From positions 620,001 through 684,000 of the forward strand of contig JAOSKE010000001.1 in NCBI GenBank assembly GCA_027493775.1: a stretch of DNA of 64,000 nt. Direction: 5' to 3'. The position numbers were made by a program, and so were the translations under genes. Positions 1 to 9,580 of this stretch are shown here, in pieces (within the stretch, counting starts at the first letter, position 1; each line of letters begins with the position of its first letter). The notes beneath the pieces are model-generated. The model was given only the letters and a program-made list of their open reading frames with translations, did not search any database and was not told the DNA's origin. This stretch comes from Kiritimatiellia bacterium (lineage in GTDB: Bacteria; Verrucomicrobiota; Kiritimatiellia; CAIVKH01).

Positions 1-574
1 CAAACGCATTCGCGCCCGCCCGGGCACAGGCTTCCGCAGTGTCCAACGTGATTCCGCCGTCCACGGAAATATCCAAATCCGGCGCCCACGAACGAATGTC
101 GGCAATTTTGGGGAGAACGTGTTGCAAAAAGGCCTGGCCGCCGAAGCCCGGATGAACCGTCATCAAAAGAATTTCATCCACCGTTCCGAGAAATTCACGA
201 CACGCCTCCGCTGGCGTCTCGGGGTTCAACACCACCCCCGCGCGCCGCCCCGCGGCGCGAGTCTTCTTCAACAGTGGGCCCGGCGCATCATGCGATTCAA
301 CGTGAAACAAAATCAGGTCCGAGCCAGCATCGAGAAATCCATCCAACAAGACTGCGGGATGCGTGCACATCAGGTGAACACTCGACGGGATATTCATCGT
401 GCGGTCGGCCATTCGGACAATGTCTTGACCCATCGTGAGGTTCGGCACAAAATGCCCGTCCATCACATCGAGATGCATGGCATCCGCCCCCGCGCGTTCT
501 GCGAAAAGGCAGGCCTCCGCCAGATGACCGAAGTCAGCAGCGAGCAGCGATGGAAGTATCTGTATGGATGGCAT
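1..574 (-). CDS. rpe: ribulose-phosphate 3-epimerase, 3' end cut by window
   Basis: Interconverts ribulose 5-phosphate and xylulose 5-phosphate in the pentose phosphate pathway. From ATG at 574, 191 codons are readable before the window edge; roughly the last 25-35 residues are outside. The N-terminal PSLLAADF (residues 8-15), the metal-ligand region LDVMDGHFVPN with His34 and Asp36, His67 in SSVHLM, the TVHPGFGGQ phosphate loop and the DISVDGG segment are all typical of Rpe. It is the last visible gene of the coaX-trpA-manC-ruvX-truA-rpe run and lies 49 bases after the truA stop, with a G-rich tract between them. Confidence 0.95.
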   Translation of the reverse strand, partial: MPSIQILPSLLAADFGHLAEACLFAERAGADAMHLDVMDGHFVPNLTMGQDIVRMADRTMNIPSSVHLMCTHPAVLLDGFLDAGSDLILFHVESHDAPGPLLKKTRAAGRRAGVVLNPETPAEACREFLGTVDEILLMTVHPGFGGQAFLQHVLPKIADIRSWAPDLDISVDGGITLDTAEACARAGANAF

Positions 575-605
575 AGTTCTTTTTGAATGGAAGTGGCGAC
601 GCTAT

Positions 606-622
606 CCCACCCCACCCCACCC
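606..622 (-). other. G-quadruplex-capable tract between truA and rpe
   Basis: On the transcribed (minus) strand the 17 bases read GGGTGGGGTGGGGTGGG, four G-runs separated by single T loops. It starts two bases after the truA stop codon and ends 31 bases before the rpe start. Single-nucleotide loops are known to give very stable parallel quadruplexes in RNA and DNA. Any effect on truA/rpe coupling or transcript stability is inference. Confidence 0.6.
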
Positions 623-623
623 G

Positions 624-1387
624 TCAAGGCAACGAGCCGCCTTGTCTGCGGTAAAAAACGCGCCAAAGGAAAAGTCCCTGCGGCCCGGCCGTCGGAACAT
701 GAGCCGTCCGTGTGCGTGAGCGCAGGATCGTGCTCGTTTCTTCCGGGGGTATCTCGCCCATCCCGACACGAATTAAATGACCCGCAAGGCTGCGCACCAT
801 GCGATAGAGAAATCCCTCGCCACGCGCAATGATCGTGATTTGCGGCCCGCGGCGAACCACCTTCAGCACGTCTATCCGACGCACCGTGCTCGCGCGCTCA
901 TAGCCGGGATTTGCGCAGAACGCGGCAAAGTCGTGACGACCGGCCAGTTGTGCCGCCGCCGCGTTCATTGCTTTCACATCCAACGCATGGCGAATGTGCG
1001 TGTTATATCTGCGGGTATCAGGCGTCGGCACGGGATTGTTCCAAATAAAATAACGATACTCCTTGCCCGTGGCTTTGAATCGCGCATCGAAGTCCGCCCG
1101 TGTTGTCGTGATCTTTTCGACGCGCACATCCTCCGGGAGATTCGCGTTCAAGCCCAAAAAGAGTTTTGCCGGGGGCGTTTTTCAGGCAGGTCAAAATGCA
1201 CCACCTGACCACGTGCGTGAACACCTGCATCCGTTCGACCACTACAAAAAACGTCCACGTTAACGCGGACGACCGCTGCAATCGCATCTTCTACAGCCTG
1301 TTGAACCGTCCTTTTCCCCGCCTGCACCTGCCAGCCGAAAAACTCCGTGCCGTCGTAGGAAATAATTGCGCGATAGCGTTGACTCAT
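624..1387 (-). CDS. truA: tRNA pseudouridine synthase A (apparent frameshift)
   Basis: TruA makes pseudouridine at positions 38-40 of tRNA anticodon arms. The N-terminal part (ATG at 1387) carries the catalytic Asp53 in [10 protein letters not shown]. The reading frame then breaks at the T-run read on the minus strand (A5 on plus, 1156-1160). Adding one T gives a continuous product running into [14 protein letters not shown] and a normal C-terminus ([16 protein letters not shown]). The start overlaps the ruvX stop (ATGA). The break is in a homopolymer, so a sequencing or consensus error is likelier than a true pseudogene. Confidence 0.88.
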
Positions 1388-1812
1388 AACGGCGGCGTTC
1401 CGCTATGGGCATCAAGGAAACTTTGAAGCATCAGTTGTGCGGCGAGTTTGTCCACCACCCCGCGCCGCTTCTCTCGGCGTGCGCCCGCCTCAATCATCAC
1501 ATTGTGCGCGGCCTTTGTCGTAAGGCGCTCGTCCCACAAGCGCACCGGTACACCCAGTTTTTCCTTGAGCGCTGTCGCGAATGTTTCCGCCTTCTGTGCC
1601 GCCGGGCCGTGCGAACCGTCCATATTCAACGGATGCCCAACCACAACGCCGCTCGCGCCGGATGCACGGAAGACTTCAACCACACGATTGAGCGCCTCGT
1701 TTGGATGCTTCAGCTCGCAGACTTCTCGACTGCTTGCAAGAAAACCATCGGGATCGCTGATCGCGATGCCCACCCGCTTCTCGCCCAAATCAATACCCAG
1801 CCAGCGGGACAT
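1384..1812 (-). CDS. ruvX: Holliday junction resolvase-like / pre-16S rRNA nuclease
   Basis: YqgF/RuvX family, 142 aa, RNase H-like fold; family members process the 5' end of 16S rRNA and may act on Holliday junctions. Visible motifs are [12 protein letters not shown] (first catalytic Asp at residue 7), [10 protein letters not shown] and WDERLTT, all characteristic. The start ATG at 1812 overlaps the manC stop (TAATG), which fixes the start and shows translational coupling. The C-terminus overlaps truA by four bases. Confidence 0.92.
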   Translation of the reverse strand: MSRWLGIDLGEKRVGIAISDPDGFLASSREVCELKHPNEALNRVVEVFRASGASGVVVGHPLNMDGSHGPAAQKAETFATALKEKLGVPVRLWDERLTTKAAHNVMIEAGARREKRRGVVDKLAAQLMLQSFLDAHSGTPPL

Positions 1813-2894
1813 TAAAGTACCTCGGCCCGTCCCGCAGCACGGAGCTTCGCCAACAACGCTTTGATGTTTTGCGCTTGATCGCGATGACAAACCAATGTTG
1901 CGTCTTCCGACTGAACAACAATTAGGTCCTTCACACCGACCAGCGCGGTGAGGCGCCCTTGCGAATAAACAATGTTCGTCTGCGAGTCCACTTCCGCAGT
2001 ATCGCCAATCAAGACGTTGCCCGCAGCATCCGCCGGAAAGTGACGTTCCAATGCTGGCCAAGAACCGACGTCGTCCCAAGCAAACGTGCCCGCCGCGACG
2101 AGGATGTTGTCGGCCTTCTCCATCACTGCGTAATCAATCGAAATTTTGGTTGCGGCGGGGAACGACTTCGCCAATTCAACAAGGAACGTCGGCTGCTTCG
2201 CCGCCTCGGCCCACTCATTCACTTTCGCGCCCAGCTCCGGTTGATGCTTCAAGAGCGCCGCTTCAATTGCAGCAACCGACCAAATGAACATCCCCGAGTT
2301 CCACGCGTAGCGCCCGCTCGCAAGATAAGATTCCGCCGTCGCCAAATCGGGTTTTTCAACAAAACGCTGTACGCGGCGAAACTCAATCTCTCGCTCGATC
2401 TTGAACGACTCACCCTGTTCAATGTAGCCATAGCCCGTGCTAGGTTCTGTCGGTTTGATTCCAATTGTCACGAGGTAGTCCCCGCCCTCGGCGATATCCA
2501 TTCCCGCCGCCAACGTTTCGCGGAACCGTGGCAGATCACCCATAATGTGATCTGCGGTCAGAATGGCGAAAATTCCGTTCGGATCACGCGCCTTGACCAA
2601 CGCCGTCGCCAACGCAACTGCCGGCGCGGTATCGCGACCGACCGGTTCGCCGACGATATTTTCCGGCGGCAGTTCCGGCGCGGCCTTGCGCGTCGCTTCC
2701 ACAAGATCGGCATTGGTAAGAACCAGTACGCGCTCCGGCGGGACCAGACCTTCGAGTCGCTCCACCGCCTGTGCCAGCAACGGACGATTTCCAACGAGCG
2801 CCAGCAGTTGTTTTGGACGCGCTGCCCGGCTCAGGGGCCAAAACCGTTCGCCCCGACCACCCGCAAGAATCACCGCATACCGATTAGCGCCCAT
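1812..2894 (-). CDS. manC: mannose-1-phosphate guanylyltransferase
   Basis: Makes GDP-mannose from mannose 1-phosphate and GTP, feeding polysaccharide synthesis. It has 360 aa, the single-domain form without the C-terminal isomerase. The nucleotide-binding GGRGERFWPLSR near residue 12, PKQLL, GRDTAPAVALA, LTADH (metal-binding Asp) and FVEKPD are in the expected order. The start overlaps the trpA stop as TAATG. Its place between trpA and ruvX suggests operon convenience rather than shared pathway. Confidence 0.93.
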   Translation of the reverse strand: MGANRYAVILAGGRGERFWPLSRAARPKQLLALVGNRPLLAQAVERLEGLVPPERVLVLTNADLVEATRKAAPELPPENIVGEPVGRDTAPAVALATALVKARDPNGIFAILTADHIMGDLPRFRETLAAGMDIAEGGDYLVTIGIKPTEPSTGYGYIEQGESFKIEREIEFRRVQRFVEKPDLATAESYLASGRYAWNSGMFIWSVAAIEAALLKHQPELGAKVNEWAEAAKQPTFLVELAKSFPAATKISIDYAVMEKADNILVAAGTFAWDDVGSWPALERHFPADAAGNVLIGDTAEVDSQTNIVYSQGRLTALVGVKDLIVVQSEDATLVCHRDQAQNIKALLAKLRAAGRAEVL

Positions 2895-3700
2895 TACGAA
2901 ACTCCTTTAACTGCCTTTACCAGTGTCCCCACGAAATCCGCCGCCGCTTGACGGCCCTTCCCAGTGTGCGGCTCCGTGTACAAACGATTTACGATCGCGC
3001 TCCCCACCACCACGGCATCCGCCGCCGCTGCCGCCTTATGCGCCTGTGCCGGTGTGCCAATCCCGAAACCAAGCGCAACCGGCAATGGCGTCAGCGACTT
3101 CGTGCGACGCACGAGACTGATCGCCTTCGAACTCAGCTTGTCCTGAATCCCTGTCACACCTTCGCGCGACACGCAGTAAATGAAACCACTCGCCAGCTGC
3201 ACAATTTTTTTGATTCGCTCATCCGGCGTCGTCGGCGTCACCAGTGCGATGTAGTCCAGGGCGTTCTTTTTCAACACCTTCAAGTACGGAGCAGATTCTT
3301 CGACTGGCAAATCGAGCATCAGCAGGCCGTCCAACCCCGCCTCTGCGGCTTCGCGCATAAACCGATCAACCCCGCGCGCGTGAATGAGGTTCATATAGCT
3401 GTAGCCCATCAGCGGAATTTCGCTGCGCTTACGAATACGCGCCACCATCTCCAGTACCCCGCCCGGAGTCGTGCCCGCCGTAAGTGCGCGGGTTGCCGAT
3501 GCCTGATTCACCCGTCCGTCCGCGAGGGGATCAGAAAAAGGAATTCCCAATTCAATGACATCCACCCCCGCATCAGCGAGACGCAGGACAAAGTCTTCCG
3601 TCGCTGCGAGCGTCGGATCGCCTGCCGTGATATAGGCGATGAATCCTTTTTGTTTTTTTGCGGCCAAGTCCGCAAACCGTTGTTCAATCCGCGTTTTCAT
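2894..3700 (-). CDS. trpA: tryptophan synthase alpha chain
   Basis: Cleaves indole-3-glycerol phosphate to indole and glyceraldehyde 3-phosphate and passes indole to TrpB. It has 268 aa with the catalytic Glu in DVIELGIPFSDPLADG (about residues 48-63), the second catalytic Asp within that stretch, MGYSYMN, DGLLMLDLP, ALVTPTT and GFGIGTPAQ. It overlaps coaX by 17 bases upstream and abuts manC downstream. It is about 8 kb from trpC-trpF-trpB, so the trp pathway is split across two operons here. Confidence 0.95.
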   Translation of the reverse strand: MKTRIEQRFADLAAKKQKGFIAYITAGDPTLAATEDFVLRLADAGVDVIELGIPFSDPLADGRVNQASATRALTAGTTPGGVLEMVARIRKRSEIPLMGYSYMNLIHARGVDRFMREAAEAGLDGLLMLDLPVEESAPYLKVLKKNALDYIALVTPTTPDERIKKIVQLASGFIYCVSREGVTGIQDKLSSKAISLVRRTKSLTPLPVALGFGIGTPAQAHKAAAAADAVVVGSAIVNRLYTEPHTGKGRQAAADFVGTLVKAVKGVS

Positions 3701-4457
3701 TGTGCTTTCCGTAGTTCAATTCAAAAATCAGACCAATACCATACAGTGTCAGCGTCGAATCAACCACCGCAGACTTGCCGAGCGCCTTGCGTACAACATT
3801 CCCGTGACCGCCTGTAATCACCACTTGGGCCTTTTTCAAGGCCGGTTGTTTCTGCAGCTCCGTAAGAATCCCCTGAACCAATCCAGGGAATCCCCACCGC
3901 GCCCCCAGCTGCATTGCCTGTTCTGTCGAACGTCCCCAAGCTCCCCGCGCTGGTAATTCGTGCAGACGCGGCAGCTTTGCCGTCTTCTCTGCGAGATAAT
4001 CAAAAACCAGCGGCAGCCCCGGTGCAATAATTCCGCCCTCATAGCCGCGCTTCGTAATGATATCGAACGTCACCGCCGTACCGAAATCCGCCACGATCAG
4101 TGGCGCCCCATATCGCGCGATGCCACCCGCAGCATTCGCCAAGCGATCCGCGCCAATCGTCTCCGGCTCCGGATAGCGAACAGCCACACCGAGTTTTAAG
4201 GTATGACGCACAAAAGCCACCGGCCCTGCCACACACTCACGCAGAGCCGATTTCCACACGCCATCAACTCTCGGCACTACCGACGCCACCATCGCGCCGG
4301 TCAGGCGCGACCGTGCCGCCACCTTGCGCACCAGTCCAAGAATTGCCTCGCGACTCGCCTTCCCAGTAGGCATCCGTTCCAACCGCGAGATGTTCCCGTT
4401 CCGATACACCCCCGCCGTCACGCTCGTATTCCCGATATCAACAACCAGAATCGCCAC
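3684..4457 (-). CDS. coaX: type III pantothenate kinase
   Basis: First step of coenzyme A synthesis, an ASKHA-fold kinase. Motifs: VVDIGNTSVTAGVY (phosphate 1 loop with catalytic Asp), ETIGADRLANAAGG (catalytic Asp), VADFGTAVTFDII (phosphate 2) and VITGGHG near the end. The start is taken at GTG 4457, because GAGG lies five bases upstream of it; another GTG two codons earlier overlaps that site. It is first gene of the operon ending in rpe, with an extended -10 promoter about 90 bases upstream. Confidence 0.93.
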   Translation of the reverse strand: MAILVVDIGNTSVTAGVYRNGNISRLERMPTGKASREAILGLVRKVAARSRLTGAMVASVVPRVDGVWKSALRECVAGPVAFVRHTLKLGVAVRYPEPETIGADRLANAAGGIARYGAPLIVADFGTAVTFDIITKRGYEGGIIAPGLPLVFDYLAEKTAKLPRLHELPARGAWGRSTEQAMQLGARWGFPGLVQGILTELQKQPALKKAQVVITGGHGNVVRKALGKSAVVDSTLTLYGIGLIFELNYGKHNENAD

Positions 4458-4463
4458 AATCAC

Positions 4464-4734
4464 CTCACAACCCCGCCAATCTGCGCGAGCGTTGGAGTCT
4501 GGTCAAGAGCGGGGATTGACATCAGAGTTAAGCACGAATTAGACGCGAATTATATCAGGGACAGTGTTGGCTTTATCCCACCTACAAGAAGAGGAAGCGA
4601 TTTATAGATTGCAATTCGTTTGGAGCGCCATGCGCCATACTCTCTGCGCACTCCGGATTTCAGCTCCCCGCTCCGTATCCGCCGTGCCTTTCGCGAAGGT
4701 GGAGCGTCTCTCGTTTTCGCCCTCGTCTTCGCCG
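4464..4734. other. intergenic region birA-coaX
   Basis: About 270 bases lie between the birA stop and coaX. No convincing gene is visible; a 92-codon minus-strand frame spanning 4550-4828 has an Arg/Lys/Ser-biased composition and no family signature. The stretch holds a short CCTT/AAGG hairpin near 4685-4700 and the coaX promoter. Confidence 0.5.
4549..4557 (-). promoter_or_regulatory. extended -10 promoter of the coaX operon
   Basis: On the minus strand the sequence reads TGATATAAT, a perfect -10 hexamer with an upstream TG (extended -10 class, which tolerates a poor -35). The expected transcription start is near 4541, giving a leader of about 80 bases before coaX. Confidence 0.5.
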
Positions 4735-5427
4735 TCAATCCAATACCGGCATTTCCTCCGAGCCGCTCCATCGGGCCCAGTCGTTGAGGAGAGTGGGGTG
4801 TTGGTCGTTGAGTAACGCAGCGTACCATCTGTCTATCCAGTGGAGGGCGCGGCAGATGACGGTGTCGCAGGTGACCTCCACACCTTCAATTGCGCAGGAG
4901 GTCGCAATTTCACAAAGGTCTTCAGGCCAGTCTGTGGCGTCTTGTCGGACGTTGATGCCGATACCGATTACGGCGAAGGCGACCTTGCCCTCTCCCAGTC
5001 GTGGCTCAACAAGAACGCCGCCGATTTTTTTGCGGTTCACAAGAACGTCATTGGGCCACTTGATGCGCAGGTTCTTTACTCCAACGTCTTGCAACGCATT
5101 TGCTGCGGCGAGGCCGCCGAGAATACCGAGCCAGCTCACGTCTTCCGGAGGCAAGGCCGGAGGGCGAAGGAGAACGGAGAGATATACGGCGCGATTTGGG
5201 AAACAAGCCCAGGTTCTACCCCGCCGCCCGCGCCCTCCCGTCTGTGAGCGGGCAACAATGGCCAGACCATCGGGCGCATTGTTCAACGCCATCTGCTTGG
5301 CGACGTCGTTGGTGGACCCGACTTCGTTGAACGCGAGCAGCGGGTGTCCCACAACATCCGTGTCCAGTTGTGGGTATAAATCGAATGCCCACTCCGGCGC
5401 TCGTTGTTTGTTCAACTCAGGGTCCAT
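4735..5427 (-). CDS. birA: biotin--[acetyl-CoA-carboxylase] ligase, short form
   Basis: Activates biotin as biotinyl-AMP and transfers it to carboxylase biotin-carrier domains. The catalytic core is clear: STNDVAKQMA, QTGGRGRRGRTW (biotin/ATP loop), KWPNDVLVNRKKIGG and VIGIGINV. There is no N-terminal HTH, so it is not a BirA-type repressor. At 230 aa it stops just where the small C-terminal SH3-like domain would begin (WSGSEEMPVLD). I could not find that domain in the other two frames, so it may be truly short or broken there. It starts eight bases after uvrB. Confidence 0.88.
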   Translation of the reverse strand: MDPELNKQRAPEWAFDLYPQLDTDVVGHPLLAFNEVGSTNDVAKQMALNNAPDGLAIVARSQTGGRGRRGRTWACFPNRAVYLSVLLRPPALPPEDVSWLGILGGLAAANALQDVGVKNLRIKWPNDVLVNRKKIGGVLVEPRLGEGKVAFAVIGIGINVRQDATDWPEDLCEIATSCAIEGVEVTCDTVICRALHWIDRWYAALLNDQHPTLLNDWARWSGSEEMPVLD

Positions 5428-5435
5428 GAGGTCGC

Positions 5436-7494
5436 TTAAGTTTTTTGTTTTTGAGCGCCGCGTTTTCGGGCTCGCGGCTTATCATAGCGAGTCTGTGCGC
5501 TCGACGCACTATCGCTTTTCAGGTTATTCGCCCGACGCAGTTCATGCATCTGATCGCGCAACACGGCCGCGCGTTCGAATTCCAGCGCATCCGCAGCTTC
5601 CAGCATCTCGCGTTCCATTTCGCCCAGCACTTCCTGAACGTTGAAATCAACTCCGGCTTCACGAACGACAAGGGATTCTGTTTCTTCCGCCTGTTTGATG
5701 ATGGCAAGGCTGTCCTGAATTGCCTTCTGAATCCCGCGCGGCGTGATGTGGTGCTCCGTGTTGTAATGAATTTGTTTTTGTCTTCGGATTTGGGTGATGT
5801 CCATCATCCGTTGCATCGAATCCGTGACACGGTCGGCATACATGATAACCCGTCCGCTGACGTGACGTGCAGCGCGCCCCGCGGTCTGAACCAGCGAGGT
5901 TTCTGAGCGAAGGAACCCTTCCTTGTCCGCATCCAAAATAGCGACGAGCGAGACTTCTGGCAGATCCAACCCCTCACGGAGGAGGTTGATACCGATGAGG
6001 CAATCGAAGTCGGCTTTTCGCAAGCCGCGCAAAATTTCGACACGCTCAATCGCGTCAATTTCTGAGTGGATGTATTTCACCCGCAATTCAAGATTGCGAA
6101 GATATTCTGCCAGGTCTTCCGCCGTTTTTTTCGTCAATGTGGTGACCAATACACGTTCGTGTTTTTCGGCCCGAGCGCGGATTTCCTCTATTACGTCGTC
6201 AATCCGCCCCTCCAACGGGCGCACCTCCACCTCGGGGTCGAGCAGTCCGGTCGGTCGAATAACTTGCTGTGCGCAGACCGGACTTACCTCTCGTTCATAA
6301 GCGGCGGGCGTCGCTGACACGAAGAGCATCGGGCCGGTGACATCCATAAACTCATTAAATTGGAGGGGCCGGTTATCCAGCGCACTCGGCAGTCGGAAGC
6401 CGTGTTCCACCAACACGGTCTTTCGCGCGTGGTCGCCGTTATACATCCCGCGCAACTGCGGGGCGGTGGCGTGGGATTCGTCAATGATGGTCAGGAAGCC
6501 TTCTGGAAAATAGTCAATCAACGTGAACGGCCGTTCACCGGGCGCGCGGCCGGTGAGGTGACGCGAGTAATTTTCAATACCAGAACAATAGCCCAGCTCG
6601 CGCATCATATCCAGATCGTAGAGTGTGCGCTGTCGGATACGTTGCGCTTCGAGTAGTTTCTGATGATCCTCGAACCACTTTACCCGCTCTTCCATTTCGG
6701 CCTGAATCGTACCCAGGGCGCGTTCGAGCTTTACGTAGGGCGTGACGAAGTGTTTTGCCGGCGAGATCATCACGCCGTCCAGCTCCGCTTCTGCGTTGCC
6801 GGTCAGGGCTTCAATTCGCTGGATGCGCTCCAACGTGTCACCGAAAAATTCCAGACGCAGGCCGTATCGGGCGTAGGATGGGAAAATATCAATCGTATCG
6901 CCACGCACACGGAAGGTGCCGGGTTTGTTTTCGATATCGTTTCGGTTGTACTGAATATCTATCAGCCGTTTGAGCAGATCGTTCCGTTCCAGCGTATCGC
7001 CTTTTTTTCGCTTCGACGACCATTGCCATATAATCTTCCGGCGAACCCAAGCCGTAGATGCAGGAGACGGACGCGACGATGACGACGTCGCGACGGTTCA
7101 GCAGCGAGTCCGTGGCCGCGAGGCGGAGGCGTTCGATCTCCTCATTAATGGACGAGTCCTTTTCGATGAAGGTATCGGTTTGCGGAATATAGGCCTCGGG
7201 TTGGTAGTAATCGAAGTAGCTGACGAAGTACTCGACTGCGTTGTTCGGGAAGAAGGTCTTCAGCTCCGCGTAGAGTTGAGCTGCGAGCGTTTTGTTGTGC
7301 GAGATCAGGAGCGTGGGTTGGCCATACCGCGCAATGACATTCGCCATGGTGAAGGTTTTGCCTGAACCGGTGACGCCTTCGAGCAGTTGGAAGCGATTCC
7401 CCGCATCGAGGCTCCGCATAATCGTATTAATCGCCTGCGGTTGATCGCCCGTCGGCGAATATTCAGAAATCAGGTCAAAAGGGGTTGTGCTCAC
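5436..7494 (-). CDS. uvrB: excinuclease ABC subunit B (apparent frameshift)
   Basis: Damage-verifying helicase-like subunit of nucleotide excision repair. In order: GDQPQAI, Walker A GVTGSGKT (residues 40-47), the beta-hairpin [15 protein letters not shown], [14 protein letters not shown] motif [22 protein letters not shown], and a C-terminal UVR domain that binds UvrA/UvrC. The frame breaks at a run of seven T on plus (7002-7008). Removing one base restores [21 protein letters not shown] 7494 is used as start since UvrB proteins begin just before FDL; no clear Shine-Dalgarno is seen. Confidence 0.93.
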
Positions 7495-7650
7495 GGAGGG
7501 AACATAACACCCGAAAGGGCTGGTTGCAGCTACAGAGGGGAGAAATCGCAGAGCGCGTGACGCAACATTTCTGCTGTAACCGCCCGCGTTGGGAACGGTT
7601 TGGGTTGCTTGGTTCCGGGACATGCCGTTACGGGTAAGGCGATGGCTGTG

Positions 7651-8847
7651 CTATGCGCGTTTTCGCTGCACAACAAACAACGCTCCCAACGCAACCAATG
7701 CCAATGCTGCGACGATGAGGGAGAAACCGAATCCGGCGCTGCGGATGCCGTGCGTATCGGACCAGAGACCAAGGCCCACGATGGGCAGGGTCAATGCGGT
7801 GTAGAGGACAACGAAGTAGAGCGAGTTCACCTCGCCGCGTCGCGTGGCGGGCGCGGTGAGAGTGACATCGGCCAGTCCCGCGCGGAAGCCCAGCCCCTGC
7901 CCTATTCCCGCAAGCAGTACGCCGGAGGTGAGGGCAATAAAAGAAGACAGGAAGACTGAGCTTGCAACAATCAGTGAGCCGCCCGCGAGAATAATGCAGC
8001 TCACGATCATCGCTCGCTGGTCGTGAAACAATCGAAGCGTCATTTGGCCGAGCGCAGACGCGATGAACAGCAGACAGACCATCAATCCGGCGAGCGCCAG
8101 ATTCTGTACACCCAACACGCTCCGCATAAAGGCGGGCGTCAGCGCGGCAAAGAAACCGAGGACGGAGTAACCGGCAATACCCGCTATCGCTGCTGGAATA
8201 AACGCACGTTGCGCTTCTTTCGGAAGACCGAGTTTTCGAATGCGCAAAGATGGATTCGCCACCACTGACACAGTCTCGGGCGCTTTTTTGACGGCGATGG
8301 TCGCAAAAATGAGCAGAAAGAGATGCACGATATAAACGAGACGCGTCGGCCACGGCCCATATTGTGCGAAACATCCGCCGAGAACCGGCCCCAATCCCAG
8401 TCCGACAGAGTTCACCCCCGTCGCCCACAGCGTCGCCGTCTGCCGACGCTCGACCGGTGCTGATTCTATCACGAAAACTGTCGCCGTTCCGGTCGCAAAG
8501 CCTGCAGAAGCGCCGGAGAGAATGCGGGCGATGTAGAGCGAGGTGATATTCATTTCGATGACGAAGAGGATGCCGCTGAGGGCAGACGCCGCAATTGCGG
8601 CGAAGATAATCGGACGTCGCCCAATTTGATCGGACCACGCGCCACAGAAAATCAAGGCGCTCATAGTCCCCAACGCATAGACGCCATAGATGAGGGTGAC
8701 GGTGAGTTGGGTAAGTCCAAAGTGTTGTTGATAAAGCGGATAAATCGGCGTAGGCAGAGTCGTCCCGATCATCACCACCAGATAGGCGAAGCAGGGTAAA
8801 GCGAAAGTCCGGCTCAAAAGGGGAACAGGCCGACCTGCGTCATACAC
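7651..8847 (-). CDS. MFS transporter
   Basis: 398 aa, about 12 hydrophobic segments, inner-membrane permease. The major facilitator loop 2-3 signature is present as GAWSDQIGRRPIIF (about residues 68-81), with LYIARILSGASAG in helix 4 and GVNSVGLGLGPVLGG in helix 5 resembling the antiporter motif C found in drug/H+ exporters. The substrate cannot be told from sequence. It stands alone, 156 bases upstream of uvrB and about 100 bases after the unknown gene ending at 8951, so it may have its own promoter. Confidence 0.85.
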   Translation of the reverse strand: MYDAGRPVPLLSRTFALPCFAYLVVMIGTTLPTPIYPLYQQHFGLTQLTVTLIYGVYALGTMSALIFCGAWSDQIGRRPIIFAAIAASALSGILFVIEMNITSLYIARILSGASAGFATGTATVFVIESAPVERRQTATLWATGVNSVGLGLGPVLGGCFAQYGPWPTRLVYIVHLFLLIFATIAVKKAPETVSVVANPSLRIRKLGLPKEAQRAFIPAAIAGIAGYSVLGFFAALTPAFMRSVLGVQNLALAGLMVCLLFIASALGQMTLRLFHDQRAMIVSCIILAGGSLIVASSVFLSSFIALTSGVLLAGIGQGLGFRAGLADVTLTAPATRRGEVNSLYFVVLYTALTLPIVGLGLWSDTHGIRSAGFGFSLIVAALALVALGALFVVQRKRA

Positions 8848-8950
8848 CTCGGATTTTGTTTTCAGATAAACACCGCTACTTCGCCTTAATTCCCAAAGAC
8901 CGGGCGAGACGGAACGGGAAAACCGCTGAAAGGTTTTGATCTACTCGCGA

Positions 8951-9580
8951 TCAATCAACCCAGATTAATTCCGGGCGCGTCGTCGGATCAGTTTTCTGTT
9001 CCAGCCACGCTTCCACCATATCGCCACGGTACTCGCGGATTTCCTGATTGTCGTCACTCCGCGACCAGCCTCTGAACACCAACAATCCACGCCCATGCCC
9101 CAACGCCAACAGTGCCAGCGCATCGTTTAAGAGTTTCCGCAGCGCGGGAAACAAAAACAGGTCCATGTCAAAATGCGAGTCACTCTGAAAGCGTGATCCG
9201 TCCAGTACCAGCGTCAGTCCTCCGCTCAACGACGAATTTGTTACGGGGCGCACAACTCCGGACGCGAGTGCGCGGATGGAGTTGAGGGGGAGAGATCCAA
9301 CATCCAAATGACGCAGCAGCGGGATCGCGCAGGGAACGAGTTCCGCGATGCGACGGGCCGCGTCGCGTTGATTGCAACTCGCAAGCGCTCTCGCATACAA
9401 CAACGCCGTCGCGACCGGCTCCGAAAAGCAAGCGCGGTCGCCATCATCAAGAAACAGCAGCACTGATTCCCATGCGGAGCGCAGAATATCCTCCGTATCG
9501 CGATGCTCGCGGATCAGATTTTGCACGAGCGGCTCGATCGCGTGTGATGGCGTCTCCTCAACTGACGTGGAAAAAATCAT
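8951..9580 (-). CDS. hypothetical protein coupled to nrdR
   Basis: 209 aa, not recognised. No signal peptide or membrane helix; mixed alpha/beta composition with a C-terminal segment rich in charged and aromatic residues ending in PELIWVD. Its ATG overlaps the nrdR stop by four bases, so the two are almost surely co-translated. The N-terminal half (EPLVQNLIREHRDTEDILR) looks helical. No function is proposed. Confidence 0.7.
   Translation of the reverse strand: MIFSTSVEETPSHAIEPLVQNLIREHRDTEDILRSAWESVLLFLDDGDRACFSEPVATALLYARALASCNQRDAARRIAELVPCAIPLLRHLDVGSLPLNSIRALASGVVRPVTNSSLSGGLTLVLDGSRFQSDSHFDMDLFLFPALRKLLNDALALLALGHGRGLLVFRGWSRSDDNQEIREYRGDMVEAWLEQKTDPTTRPELIWVD

Noticed and set aside
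4550..4828. 92-codon minus-strand frame overlapping the birA end
   Set aside because: Biased composition, no homology features, and it overlaps the coaX promoter.
7628..8638. 336-codon frame on the same strand as the MFS gene
   Set aside because: Out-of-frame shadow; the MFS frame shows the transporter motifs.
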